Notes: generated by a model from the letters alone, not told the origin. DNA of 64,000 nucleotides from Arcicella rigui (GCF_034929435.1 NZ_JAYFUM010000012.1:62001-126000); one strand, 5' to 3'. Shown: positions 26,077 to 35,981, counted from the stretch's first letter. Numbers and translations are program-made.

Positions 26077-27726
26077 ATGACAAATTTTATACTTTTTATC
26101 CTTGATAAACTTCAATGGCTTTTTCGTTGGCTTTCAATTGATTATCGTTCGCTCAGAGCCATTGTGGAGGTGAAATTATTAGCCGAAAATAGAAGAGTTC
26201 ATGGAGTCCAGCGAACACAAACGCAAAAAAAAGAATTGAATAACACTTTTGGAAAGTCTTTGATTTTTCAAGCGTTTTTTAGCTTTTTTTATGGAATTAC
26301 TATTTTTATTTTAGACCAACCGCTGTATTTAGTCATGATGATAAGTTTTGCTTTCATTATGTTTATGGTGGCGTTTAACATGATTTCTGATTTTGCAGAA
26401 GTACTCTTCGATACCAGCGACAATGTCATTCTATTACCTCGACCTGTAGATGGAAAAGTAATTTGGATGGCAAGGATGATTCACATCATCGTTTTCTTAG
26501 GAATGCTTACTTTAGCCAATTCTATTGGTTCTATTGTTTTTACGACTATTAAATTTGGTTGGCAAGCAGGTTTGTTGTTTACACTTTGCGTGGCTTTGCT
26601 GTGCTTAATCACGATTTTCTTGACAAGTATTCTTTATCTTTTATTAACAAAAGTAGTTTCAGAAGAAAAACTGAAAGATATTATCGGTTATGCACAAATT
26701 GGCTTTTCGGTTTTCTTGGCTGTGGGTTATCAATTCATTGCTCGAACTGATAAATTAATTGGGGCTACGGTGCAAAATATCGAAATCAAATGGTGGCATT
26801 ATCTTACTCCGCCTGCTTGGTTTGCTGGCGTAATGGAATCTTTGATTAATGGTCATTTTGAATTGCCTTATTTGATTTTTATACTCTTGGTGTTAGTGAT
26901 TCCGTTTTTGTCTTTGTACTTGATTAATAATTACTTATCGCCCTTGTTTGCTAAAAATTTAGCAGGACTCGGAACTCCAGAGATTACTGAACAAGTAAAG
27001 AAAACGACTTCAAAGAAAGGTTTTTTAAGGATAATTTCAGGTATTTTCACCCAAAGTATTGTTGAAAAATCTGCTTTTGAATTTGTTTGGAATATTACTT
27101 CTCGTGACCGCAAATTCAAAGTAAGAGCTTATCCAATTTTTGGAATGATTATTTACTTTTTGTACAATTATTTTACGGAAGTTCAGAAAGAAGATTTTAA
27201 TGTGCTGATGGTTTTGTATTATACCATGTTTACGATTTGGATTTTTACGCAACAAATTTATCTTTCAGACGACTGGAAAGCGGCTTGGTTGTACCGAGTA
27301 ACGCCTTTGGACAAACCGGGAGAAATTATTTTGGGAGGCATAAAATCCATTTTGGTAAAAATTGGCATTCCAGTTTTTGTAATTGTCGGAACGGTTTTGA
27401 TGATTAAAGCAGGCTTAGGAATGTTTGATGACATTCTATTTGCGATGTGTGGAACTTTGTTTTTTATGAGTTTAAATATCATGAATAGTGAGTTTTCGAT
27501 GCCATTTTCTACTGAAGTTTCTGGAGGAAAAGTAAAAGGCAGCCAATGGCTTCATTTCTTGATTTTATTTATTATCGCACCGATTTTGGGTTTTGTACAT
27601 TACTTTGTGGCAAAGACTTCTTTCGGATTGATAGCACTTTCGCCAATTTTTCTAATAATTGCCTTACTTTTGTTGAGAGAATACCGAAAAATTGGCTGGG
27701 AGAAAATAAAAGAACAGGGAGCGTAA
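26077..27726 (+). CDS. ABC transporter permease, ABC2-like, partner of the preceding ATPase
   Basis: 549 residues with about 10-12 predicted membrane helices (for example AFFSFFYGITIFILDQPLYLVMMISFAFIMFMVAF and HIIVFLGMLTLANSIGSIVF). The N-terminal region has basic cytoplasmic segments (VKLLAENRRVHGVQRTQTQKKELNN). It begins two bases after the ATPase stop, so the pair is almost certainly co-expressed. I do not recognise the substrate. A clear terminator follows at 27861. Confidence 0.8.
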   Translation: MTNFILFILDKLQWLFRWLSIDYRSLRAIVEVKLLAENRRVHGVQRTQTQKKELNNTFGKSLIFQAFFSFFYGITIFILDQPLYLVMMISFAFIMFMVAFNMISDFAEVLFDTSDNVILLPRPVDGKVIWMARMIHIIVFLGMLTLANSIGSIVFTTIKFGWQAGLLFTLCVALLCLITIFLTSILYLLLTKVVSEEKLKDIIGYAQIGFSVFLAVGYQFIARTDKLIGATVQNIEIKWWHYLTPPAWFAGVMESLINGHFELPYLIFILLVLVIPFLSLYLINNYLSPLFAKNLAGLGTPEITEQVKKTTSKKGFLRIISGIFTQSIVEKSAFEFVWNITSRDRKFKVRAYPIFGMIIYFLYNYFTEVQKEDFNVLMVLYYTMFTIWIFTQQIYLSDDWKAAWLYRVTPLDKPGEIILGGIKSILVKIGIPVFVIVGTVLMIKAGLGMFDDILFAMCGTLFFMSLNIMNSEFSMPFSTEVSGGKVKGSQWLHFLILFIIAPILGFVHYFVAKTSFGLIALSPIFLIIALLLLREYRKIGWEKIKEQGA

Positions 27727-27860
27727 GTATGATGGCTGAATTGTGAGTGTTGAGTTGTGAGTATAATTGATTGATTTTATGAGAAAATTAAAATTCAATA
27801 CTCCAAATTTTTAATTCAGCACGCTAATAAAAGCTCCGATTCGTTTTTGAATACTTTAGA

Positions 27861-27898
27861 AAAAGCTTACGGTGATACAAATCCGTAAGCTTTTTATT
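27861..27898 (+). terminator. Terminator after the ABC exporter operon
   Basis: AAAAGCTTACGG (27861-27872), a 10-base loop and CCGTAAGCTTTTT (27883-27895) ending in a T-rich run. It lies 135 bp beyond the permease stop, after a stutter-repeat stretch (GAATTGTGAGTGTTGAGTTG-like, 27737-27760). Confidence 0.85.
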
Positions 27899-27933
27899 TG
27901 CCTTAAACACTGTAAAAGAGAAAGAATTTTTAG

Positions 27934-28686
27934 ATGCTAAAATTAGAAAATATTACAAAAACATATCAAGATAAAACGGTTGTAGATAATCTTTCGATAG
28001 AAGTACAAGCAGGTGAAATTTTGGCGATTGTCGGAGAAAGTGGCTCAGGAAAAACTACTTTTTTGAATATTATTTCTGGTAATATCACTCCTGATACTGG
28101 AAAATTATACTTGAATAATCAGTTGATAGATTTATACTTCAATCGTCTGATTAAAGATTTACCAAACATCAAGCTCGTTCCACAGGATTATCGACTCAAA
28201 CCTGATTATAAAATTTGGGAAAATATCGACCTTGTGCTGACGGCTTACACACAGGAGTACCGCCAAAAAAGAGTAAAAGAGCTGATGGAATTGTGCGGGA
28301 TTTATGAAATCAGAGATAAAAAACCAAGAGAAGTATCTGGCGGAGAAAAGCAAAGAGCAGCCATTGCTCGTGCCATTGCCGAAGAACCTTTAGCTTTGCT
28401 GATGGACGAGCCATTTAGTAATTTAGATTCAATCAATCGTACTCATTTGCGTACAAAAATGGTTGAGATTGTGAGAAAAGAAAAAATTGCCTGCGTTTTA
28501 GTGACGCACGATTTATTAGATGCTTTTTTGGTAGCAGATAAAATCGGGATTATGCAAAAAGGGAAACTTTTGAAGATAGACACACCACAGAATATTTTTG
28601 CAGAAAAAGAAAATGAATACATCAAATTTTTTGTAGAAAGTGCCACAGAAACGGTTAGGAATTTTACTTCAAGATATAAATTATGA
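27934..28686 (+). CDS. ABC transporter ATP-binding protein (PotA/FbpC-like)
   Basis: 250 residues: Walker A GESGSGKTT (34-42), Q-loop in IKLVPQDYRLKPDYKIWENIDLVL, canonical signature VSGGEKQRAAIARAIAEEP, Walker B ALLMDEPFSNLD, switch VTHDLLDAF. There is no permease gene beside it (the next gene is an unrelated DUF218 protein on the other strand), so it is an orphan ATPase in this window. Similarity is to importer-type ATPases (PotA, ThiQ), but the substrate is open. Confidence 0.88.
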   Translation: MLKLENITKTYQDKTVVDNLSIEVQAGEILAIVGESGSGKTTFLNIISGNITPDTGKLYLNNQLIDLYFNRLIKDLPNIKLVPQDYRLKPDYKIWENIDLVLTAYTQEYRQKRVKELMELCGIYEIRDKKPREVSGGEKQRAAIARAIAEEPLALLMDEPFSNLDSINRTHLRTKMVEIVRKEKIACVLVTHDLLDAFLVADKIGIMQKGKLLKIDTPQNIFAEKENEYIKFFVESATETVRNFTSRYKL

Positions 28687-28847
28687 TGCTATTGCGGATT
28701 GGGGATTTCTGATTTCGGACAAAATAGCTCTATGGTTTATGAAGTATATTTAAATTGAAACTTAACACACCTTATATCCTAAACTCGACAGCCGATGCCC
28801 GAAATCTGAATTCCGATTTGTGAAATCCAAAATCCGACATCCCAAAT
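28687..28847. repeat. Stutter-repeat dyad between convergent genes
   Basis: The 161-bp gap between two convergent genes holds GCGGATTGGGGATTTCTGATT-type words on the left (28696-28720) and their complements on the right (CCCGAAATCTGAATTCCGAT, 28798-28817, then AAATCCAAAATCCGACATCC), able to fold into a long imperfect hairpin. The AAATCCGAAATC word family recurs near 1800, 33280 and 62880-63250. Probably a transcription-end structure. Confidence 0.5.
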
Positions 28848-29495
28848 CTATTTTTCTTCTTTGTTATAAGCAGAGCGGTCTAAGATATAAACATCTAAGA
28901 TTGCTTTTGGGCGAGCCAAGTACTCACGGAAGTAGGTTTTATAACCCGAACGAACATCTTGAGCTGCAAAAGCCACAGCGTCGAGTCCTAATTGGTTGGC
29001 TAAAAATAATGCTCTTGCATTATGGGTTGGCTGAGAAATAATCGTGAATTTATGTTGTCTGAAAACGTCTTTGCAACGCACAATGGAATCAAAAGTACGA
29101 TAGCCAGCATAATCTAAAATCAACACATTTTCGGGAACACCCAATTTCATCAAAGCTTTACGCATATCGTTGGGTTCGTTGTAGAAGATAGAATCGTGAT
29201 TGCCACTGAGGATTAAGAACTTTACTTTTCCTTCTTTGTAAAGCCTTGCGGCAGCGTTCATTCTGTACTTAAAGAAAAGATTGGCTTTTCCGCCTGGCAC
29301 AGCTTTACTTGTGCCTAAGACCAAACCGATGTCGTTAGAAGGAAGTTTATCGAGTTGATAAAAATTACGGTCGTCGGTAGAATATACAATCCAAATATTA
29401 CACAATAAAATACCTATCAACGCAAAGAACCCCAGTGCGATGACTCCCTTGAAGAACCATTTGATGGATGTAGTAAAATCTAAAGGCTCTCCCAA
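28848..29495 (-). CDS. SanA/YdcF-type DUF218 membrane protein
   Basis: 215 residues with one N-terminal TM helix (about 15-37, FFKGVIALGFFALIGILLCN), then the DUF218 domain: IGLVLGTSKAVPGGKANLFFKYRMNAAARLYKEGKVKFLILSGNH and MRKALMKLGVPENVLILDYAGYRTFDSIVRCKDVF, with IISQPTHNARALFLANQLGLDAVAF. This is the SanA pattern (vancomycin-sensitivity protein family). In E. coli SanA affects envelope permeability; the enzymatic role of DUF218 is not settled. Monocistronic. Confidence 0.85.
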   Translation of the reverse strand: MGEPLDFTTSIKWFFKGVIALGFFALIGILLCNIWIVYSTDDRNFYQLDKLPSNDIGLVLGTSKAVPGGKANLFFKYRMNAAARLYKEGKVKFLILSGNHDSIFYNEPNDMRKALMKLGVPENVLILDYAGYRTFDSIVRCKDVFRQHKFTIISQPTHNARALFLANQLGLDAVAFAAQDVRSGYKTYFREYLARPKAILDVYILDRSAYNKEEK

Positions 29496-29603
29496 CGCTA
29501 TTTCAAAAGTATTTTTCAGTTTTGTAATACATTTTATTAAGTTGAAATTTTTAGGAAAACTTCAACTGAGTTTATTATAATTCCTAAGCTTGTGTAATTT
29601 AAT

Positions 29604-29669
29604 AAAAAATGATGGCATAAATGTTATTAATTTTCTCATTTTTAATGTTTTATCATAACATTTATGCCA
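29604..29669 (-). terminator. Terminator after parC
   Basis: A perfect 15-bp inverted repeat: TGGCATAAATGTTAT (29613-29627) and its complement (29655-29669), loop about 27 bases. In the parC direction the hairpin is followed by a T-rich run (minus-strand ATCATTTTTTATT). It starts about 30 bp beyond the parC stop. Confidence 0.75.
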
Positions 29670-29698
29670 TTTTAGATTTATTCTTTTAAAAAATATAA

Positions 29699-32350
29699 TT
29701 AAAATAATCCTAATTGTTCACCTTTAATCGGTTCACCTGATTCTGGAAAATCTATTTCCTCTGGCGGAACAAGTTTTGGACTTACAGGAATATCAACACT
29801 TACTTCGGGTTCTGGGGCAACTTCTACAATTTTTGGAGCTAAAGGCGTTATTTGCTGTACTTTGAAAAGTGTTAGCTTAGTTCCCATCGCTTTCCAGCCT
29901 CTAACATCTGCTACTTCGTCGAGGTTGATTTCTTCTTTTGTTAGCTGATTATCTTTTTTGTATGAAATTTCAATACGTGGATATACATCAATACTTACAA
30001 AAACCAATTTTGAACCTTTTTCATCCGAAATAAACAAGAATTTTTTGTCAATTGTTGTAGTTTCTATCCTGAACCGTTTTACATAATAGAGTTTTGAAGC
30101 TCCGTCATAATAAACCGCTGTGATAATGCCTTCTGGAACAAACTTACTGAGTGAAATAATATCTTTTGGTTCATAACGATTGGTCAATTCAAAATTGGTA
30201 AGTTCGTATTGTCCATCTTTATAAATTACTAAAATATGGTCTTTTGCATCGAAATTACCCAAGTACTTGCCATGTTCGTCACGGTTCAATCTTCCTACAT
30301 TTTCGTCATAGTAAATATCCACGCCACCCAAAGTAGAAACTCCAGCCGATTTTAGGGTAATTTTTCTTACAGGGAATTTTGTCAGTAAATTACCCAAAGA
30401 ATCACGTCCTTTAATGAGTAAGTCTTTGAAATCAAACTCAAATTGTTTTACTCTCGCCGTACTTGATGCCGTTAGGTTTACTTGTACTACTTCTGCTTCA
30501 CCGTTTTCGTTAGCAGTGAAATACAGGACTTTTGACTTTGGATTTCCAGCCGTTAAATTATACGGACGGTCACGGGTTACGGCAGTAATTTTAAAGCGTT
30601 TTACATAAGTAATACCTGATTTACCATCAAAGTACGCCATATTATAAACTTTTCGGTCGTCGTTCTTTTTGAAAACCGAAACGTAAATAATGTCTTTTCC
30701 AACAAAAACTTTCTCTTGTACTTTGGTAACCAAGCAATGTCCGTCTTGTCTGAAAACTATAATATCATCAATATCCGAACAATCCATCACGTACTCTTCT
30801 TTCTTCAAGCCATAACCAATAAATCCTCCTACACGGTCAACGTACAGTTTTTGGTTAGCGGCAGCCACTACGGCAGCAGAAATGGTATTGAAGTTTTTGA
30901 TTTCGGTTCTACGCTCACGTCCTTTGCCATGTTTTTTCAAAATGGTTTTGTAATAATCAATGGCATAGCGAACGATATTAGCCAAATTATCCAATACTTC
31001 GGCTAATTCTTCTTGCAAGCGTTTCATGGCTTCTTCTGCCTTGAAACCATCGTATTTAGAAATTCTTTTGATACGAATTTCTAATAATCTTAGAATATCG
31101 TCTTCTACAATTTCACGGTAAAAGTCTGGTTTATAAGGTTCAAGCCCTTTGTCAACCGTAGCAATTACATCTTCAAAAGTTTCGCACTCTTCAATTTGGC
31201 GATAAATTCTATTTTCAATAAAAATCTTTTCGAGCGAACTAAAGAGCAGTTTCTCCATCAATTCGTCTCTTCTGATTTCTAATTCTCTTTCTAAAAGTTT
31301 TACCGTTTGTTGTGTACAAACTTTTAGAATTTCAGAAACGCCTACAAAGTGAGGTTTGTCTGCAATGATAACACATGCATTGGGTGAAATAGAAATTTCA
31401 CAATCAGTAAAAGCATACAAAGCATCAATGGTAACATCGGGCGAAACGCCGGGTGCTAATTGAACTTGGATTTCTACTTCTTTGGCTGTGTTGTCGATTA
31501 CTTTTTTGATTTTGATTTTTCCGGCATCGTTGGCTTTGATGATAGATTCAATCAAATTGGTTGTGGTAGTTGAGAAAGGAATATCTTTGATAACCAAAGT
31601 TTTCTTATCAAACTCTTCAATTCTGGCCCTTACTCTGATTTTTCCACCTCTCTGCCCGTCCTGATAGTTGGAAACGTCAATAGCTCCGCCCGTCAGAAAG
31701 TCTGGATATAATTCGAATGGTTTGTTTCTTAAAATAGCAATCGACGCCTCAATAAGTTCGATAAAGTTGTGAGGCATGATTTTGGTAGAAAGCCCAACAG
31801 CGATACCTTCAACACCATGTGCCAACAATAAAGGGAATTTTACAGGAAGTGAAACGGGTTCACGTTTACGACCGTCGTAAGAAAGTTGCCATTCCGTAGT
31901 TTGAGGATTGAAAATGACATCATGGGCAAATTTTGAAAGACGAACTTCAATATAACGAGCCGCTGCTGCTCCGTCGCCTGTGCGGTAATCTCCCCAGTTT
32001 CCTTGACAATCAAAAACCAAATCTTTTTGTCCTAAATTCACCATGGCTTCATTGATAGAAGCATCACCGTGTGGGTGGTACTGCATGGTTTGGCCAATTA
32101 CGTTCGCTACTTTATTGAAACGGCCATCGTCCATTTCATTCAGAGCGTGTAGAATACGGCGTTGTACGGGTTTTAAACCATCTTCAATTGCTGGTACTGC
32201 TCTTTCTAAAATTACATAAGAAGCGTACTCCAAGAACCAGTTTTCGTACAAACCAGCTACTGCAACTTGCTGATGCAGTGCCTCTTCTTGTGAGTTATTA
32301 GTGGGATTTACTTCTAAATTTTCAGGCAGACTTTCGTTTTCCATTGACAC
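29699..32350 (-). CDS. parC: DNA topoisomerase IV subunit A
   Basis: 883 residues. The breakage-reunion domain has AVPAIEDGLKPVQRRIL, YHPHGDASINEAM and the active-site tyrosine Y133 in AAARYIEVRL. The C-terminal half is a beta-pinwheel-type domain (repeats such as DIDDIIVFRQDGHCLVTKV, DHILVIYKDGQYELTNF), ending in an acidic/Pro tail with EQLGLF. I call it ParC rather than GyrA from the partner type and Bacteroidota similarity; GyrA is possible. The residue equivalent to E. coli GyrA Ser83 is Ala97, a known type of quinolone-position variation. A second ATG lies two codons in. Confidence 0.87.
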   Translation of the reverse strand: MSMENESLPENLEVNPTNNSQEEALHQQVAVAGLYENWFLEYASYVILERAVPAIEDGLKPVQRRILHALNEMDDGRFNKVANVIGQTMQYHPHGDASINEAMVNLGQKDLVFDCQGNWGDYRTGDGAAAARYIEVRLSKFAHDVIFNPQTTEWQLSYDGRKREPVSLPVKFPLLLAHGVEGIAVGLSTKIMPHNFIELIEASIAILRNKPFELYPDFLTGGAIDVSNYQDGQRGGKIRVRARIEEFDKKTLVIKDIPFSTTTTNLIESIIKANDAGKIKIKKVIDNTAKEVEIQVQLAPGVSPDVTIDALYAFTDCEISISPNACVIIADKPHFVGVSEILKVCTQQTVKLLERELEIRRDELMEKLLFSSLEKIFIENRIYRQIEECETFEDVIATVDKGLEPYKPDFYREIVEDDILRLLEIRIKRISKYDGFKAEEAMKRLQEELAEVLDNLANIVRYAIDYYKTILKKHGKGRERRTEIKNFNTISAAVVAAANQKLYVDRVGGFIGYGLKKEEYVMDCSDIDDIIVFRQDGHCLVTKVQEKVFVGKDIIYVSVFKKNDDRKVYNMAYFDGKSGITYVKRFKITAVTRDRPYNLTAGNPKSKVLYFTANENGEAEVVQVNLTASSTARVKQFEFDFKDLLIKGRDSLGNLLTKFPVRKITLKSAGVSTLGGVDIYYDENVGRLNRDEHGKYLGNFDAKDHILVIYKDGQYELTNFELTNRYEPKDIISLSKFVPEGIITAVYYDGASKLYYVKRFRIETTTIDKKFLFISDEKGSKLVFVSIDVYPRIEISYKKDNQLTKEEINLDEVADVRGWKAMGTKLTLFKVQQITPLAPKIVEVAPEPEVSVDIPVSPKLVPPEEIDFPESGEPIKGEQLGLF

Positions 32351-32568
32351 TTATTTCCTTCTTTTCGTTTTTTTGGGTATTTCAAAACCCTAATTTACAC
32401 AAAATTTGCTTAGAAAAAGCAGGAAATATCTGTACTGACCATGATTTTTAGCTAAAGACCTTGAGTGGGTAGTAATTTTTTTAGCCAAATGTAATTTTTG
32501 GATAATTGATATTTTACAGTGGCTTTAATTGACAAATATTTAGATGTTTTGAAAATATTAGGTAAAAT

Positions 32569-33201
32569 CTATTTGATAGAGCGTAAAATTTCAACAAGTT
32601 CAGCAATCATCATAGCTGTTGCTCCCCAAACCACATGGTCTTGGATATTATAAAAAGGGGCATCTACTTCAACGCCTCGCACGTTCAAGACTTTTCTACC
32701 AATAATTGCTGGATTTAAGATTTCGTCTAAAGATACTTCTACTACTTTATCAACTTCACGGGCATCAGGGTAAAAATCGGGCTTACGGTTCAAGAAAGCA
32801 AGTACGGGCTGTACATTAAAATTTGAAGCTGGAATAAAAAGCTTAGTTAGTTTTCCAAGAATTTTAACATCCGTCAAACGTACTCCAATCTCTTCTTGTG
32901 CTTCACGCATGGCTGTTCTGATGAGGTTTTCATCTTCTTTTTCGGCTCTTCCGCCCGGAAAAGCCATTTGTCCGCCATGCACACCGTCGTACTGTGGACG
33001 AAGAATGAGCGGTATGTAAATTTTATCGTTTTCGGGGTAAAACAAAATCAAAACGGCACTCTCTCTTGTGCGTTCGCTTGGCGAAAGCATTTTTAATTTT
33101 AGCCTCGATTCCGAAGCCATTATTTCGTGGGCAACCCTACCGGGAAGGGGTTCTTGAAGCCTTTTTCTAAGTTTTTCGGTAAATGGTACAAAACCAATCA
33201 T
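32569..33201 (-). CDS. NUDIX hydrolase, CoA diphosphatase (NudL-like)
   Basis: 210 residues. The CoA-pyrophosphatase subfamily signature GGQMAFPGGRAEKED precedes a Nudix helix with REAQEEIGV (GG-x-x-x-x-E...RE-x-x-EE-x-G with the one-residue insertion usual in NudL), and upstream IPLILRPQYDGVHGGQ is the NuCoA motif. It cleaves CoA and acyl-CoA to 3',5'-ADP and phosphopantetheine derivatives. Monocistronic; the 218 bp towards parC and 273 bp towards the flavoprotein hold no ORF, the latter with AAATCCGAA stutter words near 33285-33350. Confidence 0.88.
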   Translation of the reverse strand: MIGFVPFTEKLRKRLQEPLPGRVAHEIMASESRLKLKMLSPSERTRESAVLILFYPENDKIYIPLILRPQYDGVHGGQMAFPGGRAEKEDENLIRTAMREAQEEIGVRLTDVKILGKLTKLFIPASNFNVQPVLAFLNRKPDFYPDAREVDKVVEVSLDEILNPAIIGRKVLNVRGVEVDAPFYNIQDHVVWGATAMMIAELVEILRSIK

Positions 33202-33474
33202 ATTTCTGGCGAGGAAATTTAGTAAGAATGATGAATTATTTTTAGTAAGTACGAAGGATTGTCAAGTTGTTGGTTTTGGGTTTCGGATTTTAAATTATAA
33301 AAACGTTTCCTTTTCCTATTTTCCGAAATTAGAAAACCCAAATCCGAATTAATTAAATCTTTCGTACAGTACTATGGTTGAATTATGAATGACAGGTTTT
33401 GAATATAGGTATTTTAGATTCATGGCTACATTTCATCATCCTTATTTTAATTCTTATCAATATTATAAAACTAA

Positions 33475-35049
33475 TTAAACATTTGCGTAATATTCAATTA
33501 ATTTTTCTGCACAACGTTCGCCGTCCATTGCTGCCGACATGATTCCACCTGCATAACCAGCACCTTCGCCACAAGGAAAAAGTCTTTTAATGGTAAGATG
33601 TTCCAAACTTTCTTTGTCTCTCGGAATACGTACTGGCGATGATGTTCTGCTTTCGATACCAATAATTTGAGCATGGTTTGAAGCATAATCTCTCATTTTT
33701 TTACCAAACTGTTGCAAACCATCTTGCAAAGGTTTTCCGATAAAATCAGGAAGTACTTCCAACATATCCATCGAAACAAGCCCGGGCTGATAAGAAGTTT
33801 CTAAAAGATTTTTTGAAGTATGGTTTTTAATAAAATCTCCTACCAACTGGGCAGGTGCAGTTTGTCCACCACCAGCCAAAATACAGGCTTTTTGCTCCAA
33901 CTCTTTTTGTAATTGTAAACCAGCCAAAGCCCCATAAGCTTTATAAGGCAAAGTATCTATTTCATTAATGGCAACTACCATTCCCGAATTAGCAAATTTT
34001 GAATCTCGACGAGAAGGCGACATTCCGTTTACCACTAATTCACCCGGAGCAGTAGCCGAAGGAACGATAAAGCCACCCGGACACATACAAAATGAGAAAA
34101 CGCCTCGTTGTACACCTTTGTAAAAAGTCTGAGCAACTAAGCTATACGATGCCGCAGGTAAGTACTTACCTCTTTCTTTTTGGTGATATTGTAATGAATC
34201 TATTAACGATTGCTGATGCTCAATTCTTACACCCATGGCATAAGGTTTTGCTTCAATCAGTACATCTTTTTTCTGGCATAGTTCAAAAATATCCCTTGCC
34301 GAATGTCCCGTTGCCAATATTACTCCTATACCCGAAATCTCTCTGCCATCTTCTAATACAACTCCTCTGATTTGTTTTTGTTGCAGAATAAAATCGGTGA
34401 CTTTGGTGTTGAAGTGTACTTCACCACCAGCATTTAAAATACTTTCACGAAGTTCGGCTACTAACTGTGGTAATTTATTTGTACCGATGTGCGGATGGGC
34501 ATCAACCAAAATTTCTTCGGTAGCACCATGAGCCACCAAAATTTCCAATACTCTACGAATATCGCCTCTTTTTTTACTTCTGGTATAAAGTTTTCCGTCG
34601 GAATATGTACCTGCTCCGCCTTCGCCAAAACAGTAATTGGATTCTGGGTTTACGATATGTTCTTTGTTGATAGCCGCCAAATCTCGTCTTCTACTTCTTA
34701 CATCTTTGCCTCTTTCCAACACAATAGGTTTTACGCCCAGTTCAATCATTCGCAAAGCAGCAAAAAGTCCAGCAGGGCCAGCCCCAACAATAATTGCTTG
34801 TTTGGCTTTTGAAACATCAGGATAATTTTTTTGGAAAGCAATAACAGGCGTAGGAGTTTCATCAATAAATACTTCTACTTCAACATTTACTTTTACTTGT
34901 CGTCCACGGGCATCAATTGACCTTTTCAAAGGACGAATAATGGCAGGTGCATCCACAGGAAATTGTAAAAGTTTACTTAAATGTGTTCTGAAATTTTCAG
35001 CGTCGAAAGCAATGTGTGGTTCTACTACCAGCGATAAATGTTGTCTCAT
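33475..35049 (-). CDS. NAD(P)/FAD-dependent oxidoreductase (COG2509-type 'FAD-dependent protein')
   Basis: 524 residues. An N-terminal extension of about 85 residues (RRSIDARGRQVKVNVEVEVF...) precedes the FAD-binding Rossmann motif KQAIIVGAGPAGLFAALRMIELG with the downstream E of VLERG. The second part has GEGGAGTYSDGKLYTRS and the C-terminal FPCGEGAGYAGGIMSAAMDG, both diagnostic of this family, which is widespread but has no firm reaction assigned. The gene has a perfect -7 element TAACTTTG on the minus strand (35230-35223), 174 bp upstream, with a CAAAAGGC-AAAT-GCCTTTTG dyad (35169-35188) in the leader. Confidence 0.85.
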   Translation of the reverse strand: MRQHLSLVVEPHIAFDAENFRTHLSKLLQFPVDAPAIIRPLKRSIDARGRQVKVNVEVEVFIDETPTPVIAFQKNYPDVSKAKQAIIVGAGPAGLFAALRMIELGVKPIVLERGKDVRSRRRDLAAINKEHIVNPESNYCFGEGGAGTYSDGKLYTRSKKRGDIRRVLEILVAHGATEEILVDAHPHIGTNKLPQLVAELRESILNAGGEVHFNTKVTDFILQQKQIRGVVLEDGREISGIGVILATGHSARDIFELCQKKDVLIEAKPYAMGVRIEHQQSLIDSLQYHQKERGKYLPAASYSLVAQTFYKGVQRGVFSFCMCPGGFIVPSATAPGELVVNGMSPSRRDSKFANSGMVVAINEIDTLPYKAYGALAGLQLQKELEQKACILAGGGQTAPAQLVGDFIKNHTSKNLLETSYQPGLVSMDMLEVLPDFIGKPLQDGLQQFGKKMRDYASNHAQIIGIESRTSSPVRIPRDKESLEHLTIKRLFPCGEGAGYAGGIMSAAMDGERCAEKLIEYYANV

Positions 35050-35168
35050 TTTAGTAAGGTTGTTATCCTTAAATTTTACAGGAAATTAAATTGAAAAAAG
35101 CTTTAAACTAATGATTTTAATGGTTCAGGCATATCGCAAAAAATATGTTGATACCACCTATTTCGCTA

Positions 35169-35230
35169 CAAAAGGCAAATGCCTTTTGGTATTTTAAAAT
35201 AGAATGAAGCAAATTTTCGTTGCAAAGTTA
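35169..35230 (-). promoter_or_regulatory. Promoter -7 element and leader dyad of the flavoprotein gene
   Basis: Minus-strand TAACTTTG (35230-35223) matches the Bacteroidota -7 consensus TAnnTTTG exactly. No TTG is found at 17-23 bases upstream, so the -33 is uncertain. Downstream, in the predicted leader, an 8-bp perfect dyad CAAAAGGC / GCCTTTTG with a 4-base loop (35169-35188) could be an operator or an RNA hairpin. Confidence 0.4.
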
Positions 35231-35309
35231 AAGGTTTTCTTCCGAACTTGCCACTTATGCAAGTAGCGGAGGGAAGCATTGAAGAAAGCTTATTAATTTT
35301 TTTGAAATA

Positions 35310-35951
35310 ATGAAGAAAACATATTTTGCCACAAACGAAACATCTCCCAAGCGAAAAAGGTTGTTTTATGCGATGTCAATGCTGATGGGCTTGTTTTTTA
35401 CAAGCTTATTTTTTGCTTGTCGTGAAGACATAGACCCAAATCCTACTAAGGAAGAAACCAAATCTTTCGTCAGTTATTTGATAAAAGCGGGGAATAACTT
35501 TGCCGAAAATAACAGTTACCCAAGTACAGAAGTGACTTCACTTAAATTCCAAGCTATTTTTGATAGTTCGTGTATTTATAAAACCATCGACCCAATCAAT
35601 CAGTTCGACATCAACAAGCTTTATGGAGTAGCTGATTGCAGTAGTTTCCATCAAGTAAATAGTGCCAGATTTGGATGGAATTGGGTAGAAAATGCTATGC
35701 ACATTCACGCTTATTGTTATGTAAATGGTGTTAGACAATGGAAAGAATTAGGAACTGTACCACTTAATACGGCTTCCGACTATGAATTGATTATCCAACC
35801 TTCGTACTACCTCTTTAAACTAAACGGCAAGGCAGATACTTTGTCTCGTGGATGTTCGGGAAATACTGCCGTTGGCTATAAACTTTATCCCTATTTTGGA
35901 GGCGATGAAACTGCCCCACATGATATTACGATTAAAATCAAAGAACTTTAA
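35310..35951 (+). CDS. Putative lipoprotein of unknown function
   Basis: 213 residues. A lipobox-like LFFAC with Cys37 follows a hydrophobic stretch (AMSMLMGLFFTSLFF), preceded by a long basic n-region; a shorter start at Met22 is possible. The mature part has Cys residues (DSSCIY, VADCSSF, YCYVNG, RGCSG) and a beta-rich pattern with many aromatic residues (FGWNWVENAMHIHAYCYVNGVRQWKELG). I do not recognise the fold. It ends 30 bp before a YyaL-type gene on the same strand and may be co-transcribed. Confidence 0.6.
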   Translation: MKKTYFATNETSPKRKRLFYAMSMLMGLFFTSLFFACREDIDPNPTKEETKSFVSYLIKAGNNFAENNSYPSTEVTSLKFQAIFDSSCIYKTIDPINQFDINKLYGVADCSSFHQVNSARFGWNWVENAMHIHAYCYVNGVRQWKELGTVPLNTASDYELIIQPSYYLFKLNGKADTLSRGCSGNTAVGYKLYPYFGGDETAPHDITIKIKEL

Positions 35952-35981
35952 AAAGATTTTTTAGGAAATAAGTATTCACAA

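Noticed and set aside
25286..28686. One ABC transporter with two ATPases and one permease
   Set aside because: A strong terminator (27861-27898) separates the second ATPase gene from the first pair, and the two ATPases belong to different subfamilies.
33130..33150. A further copy of the CCCTW-N4-WAGGG operator (CCCTACCGGGAAGGGG)
   Set aside because: The spacing does not fit the dyad and it lies inside the NUDIX coding sequence.
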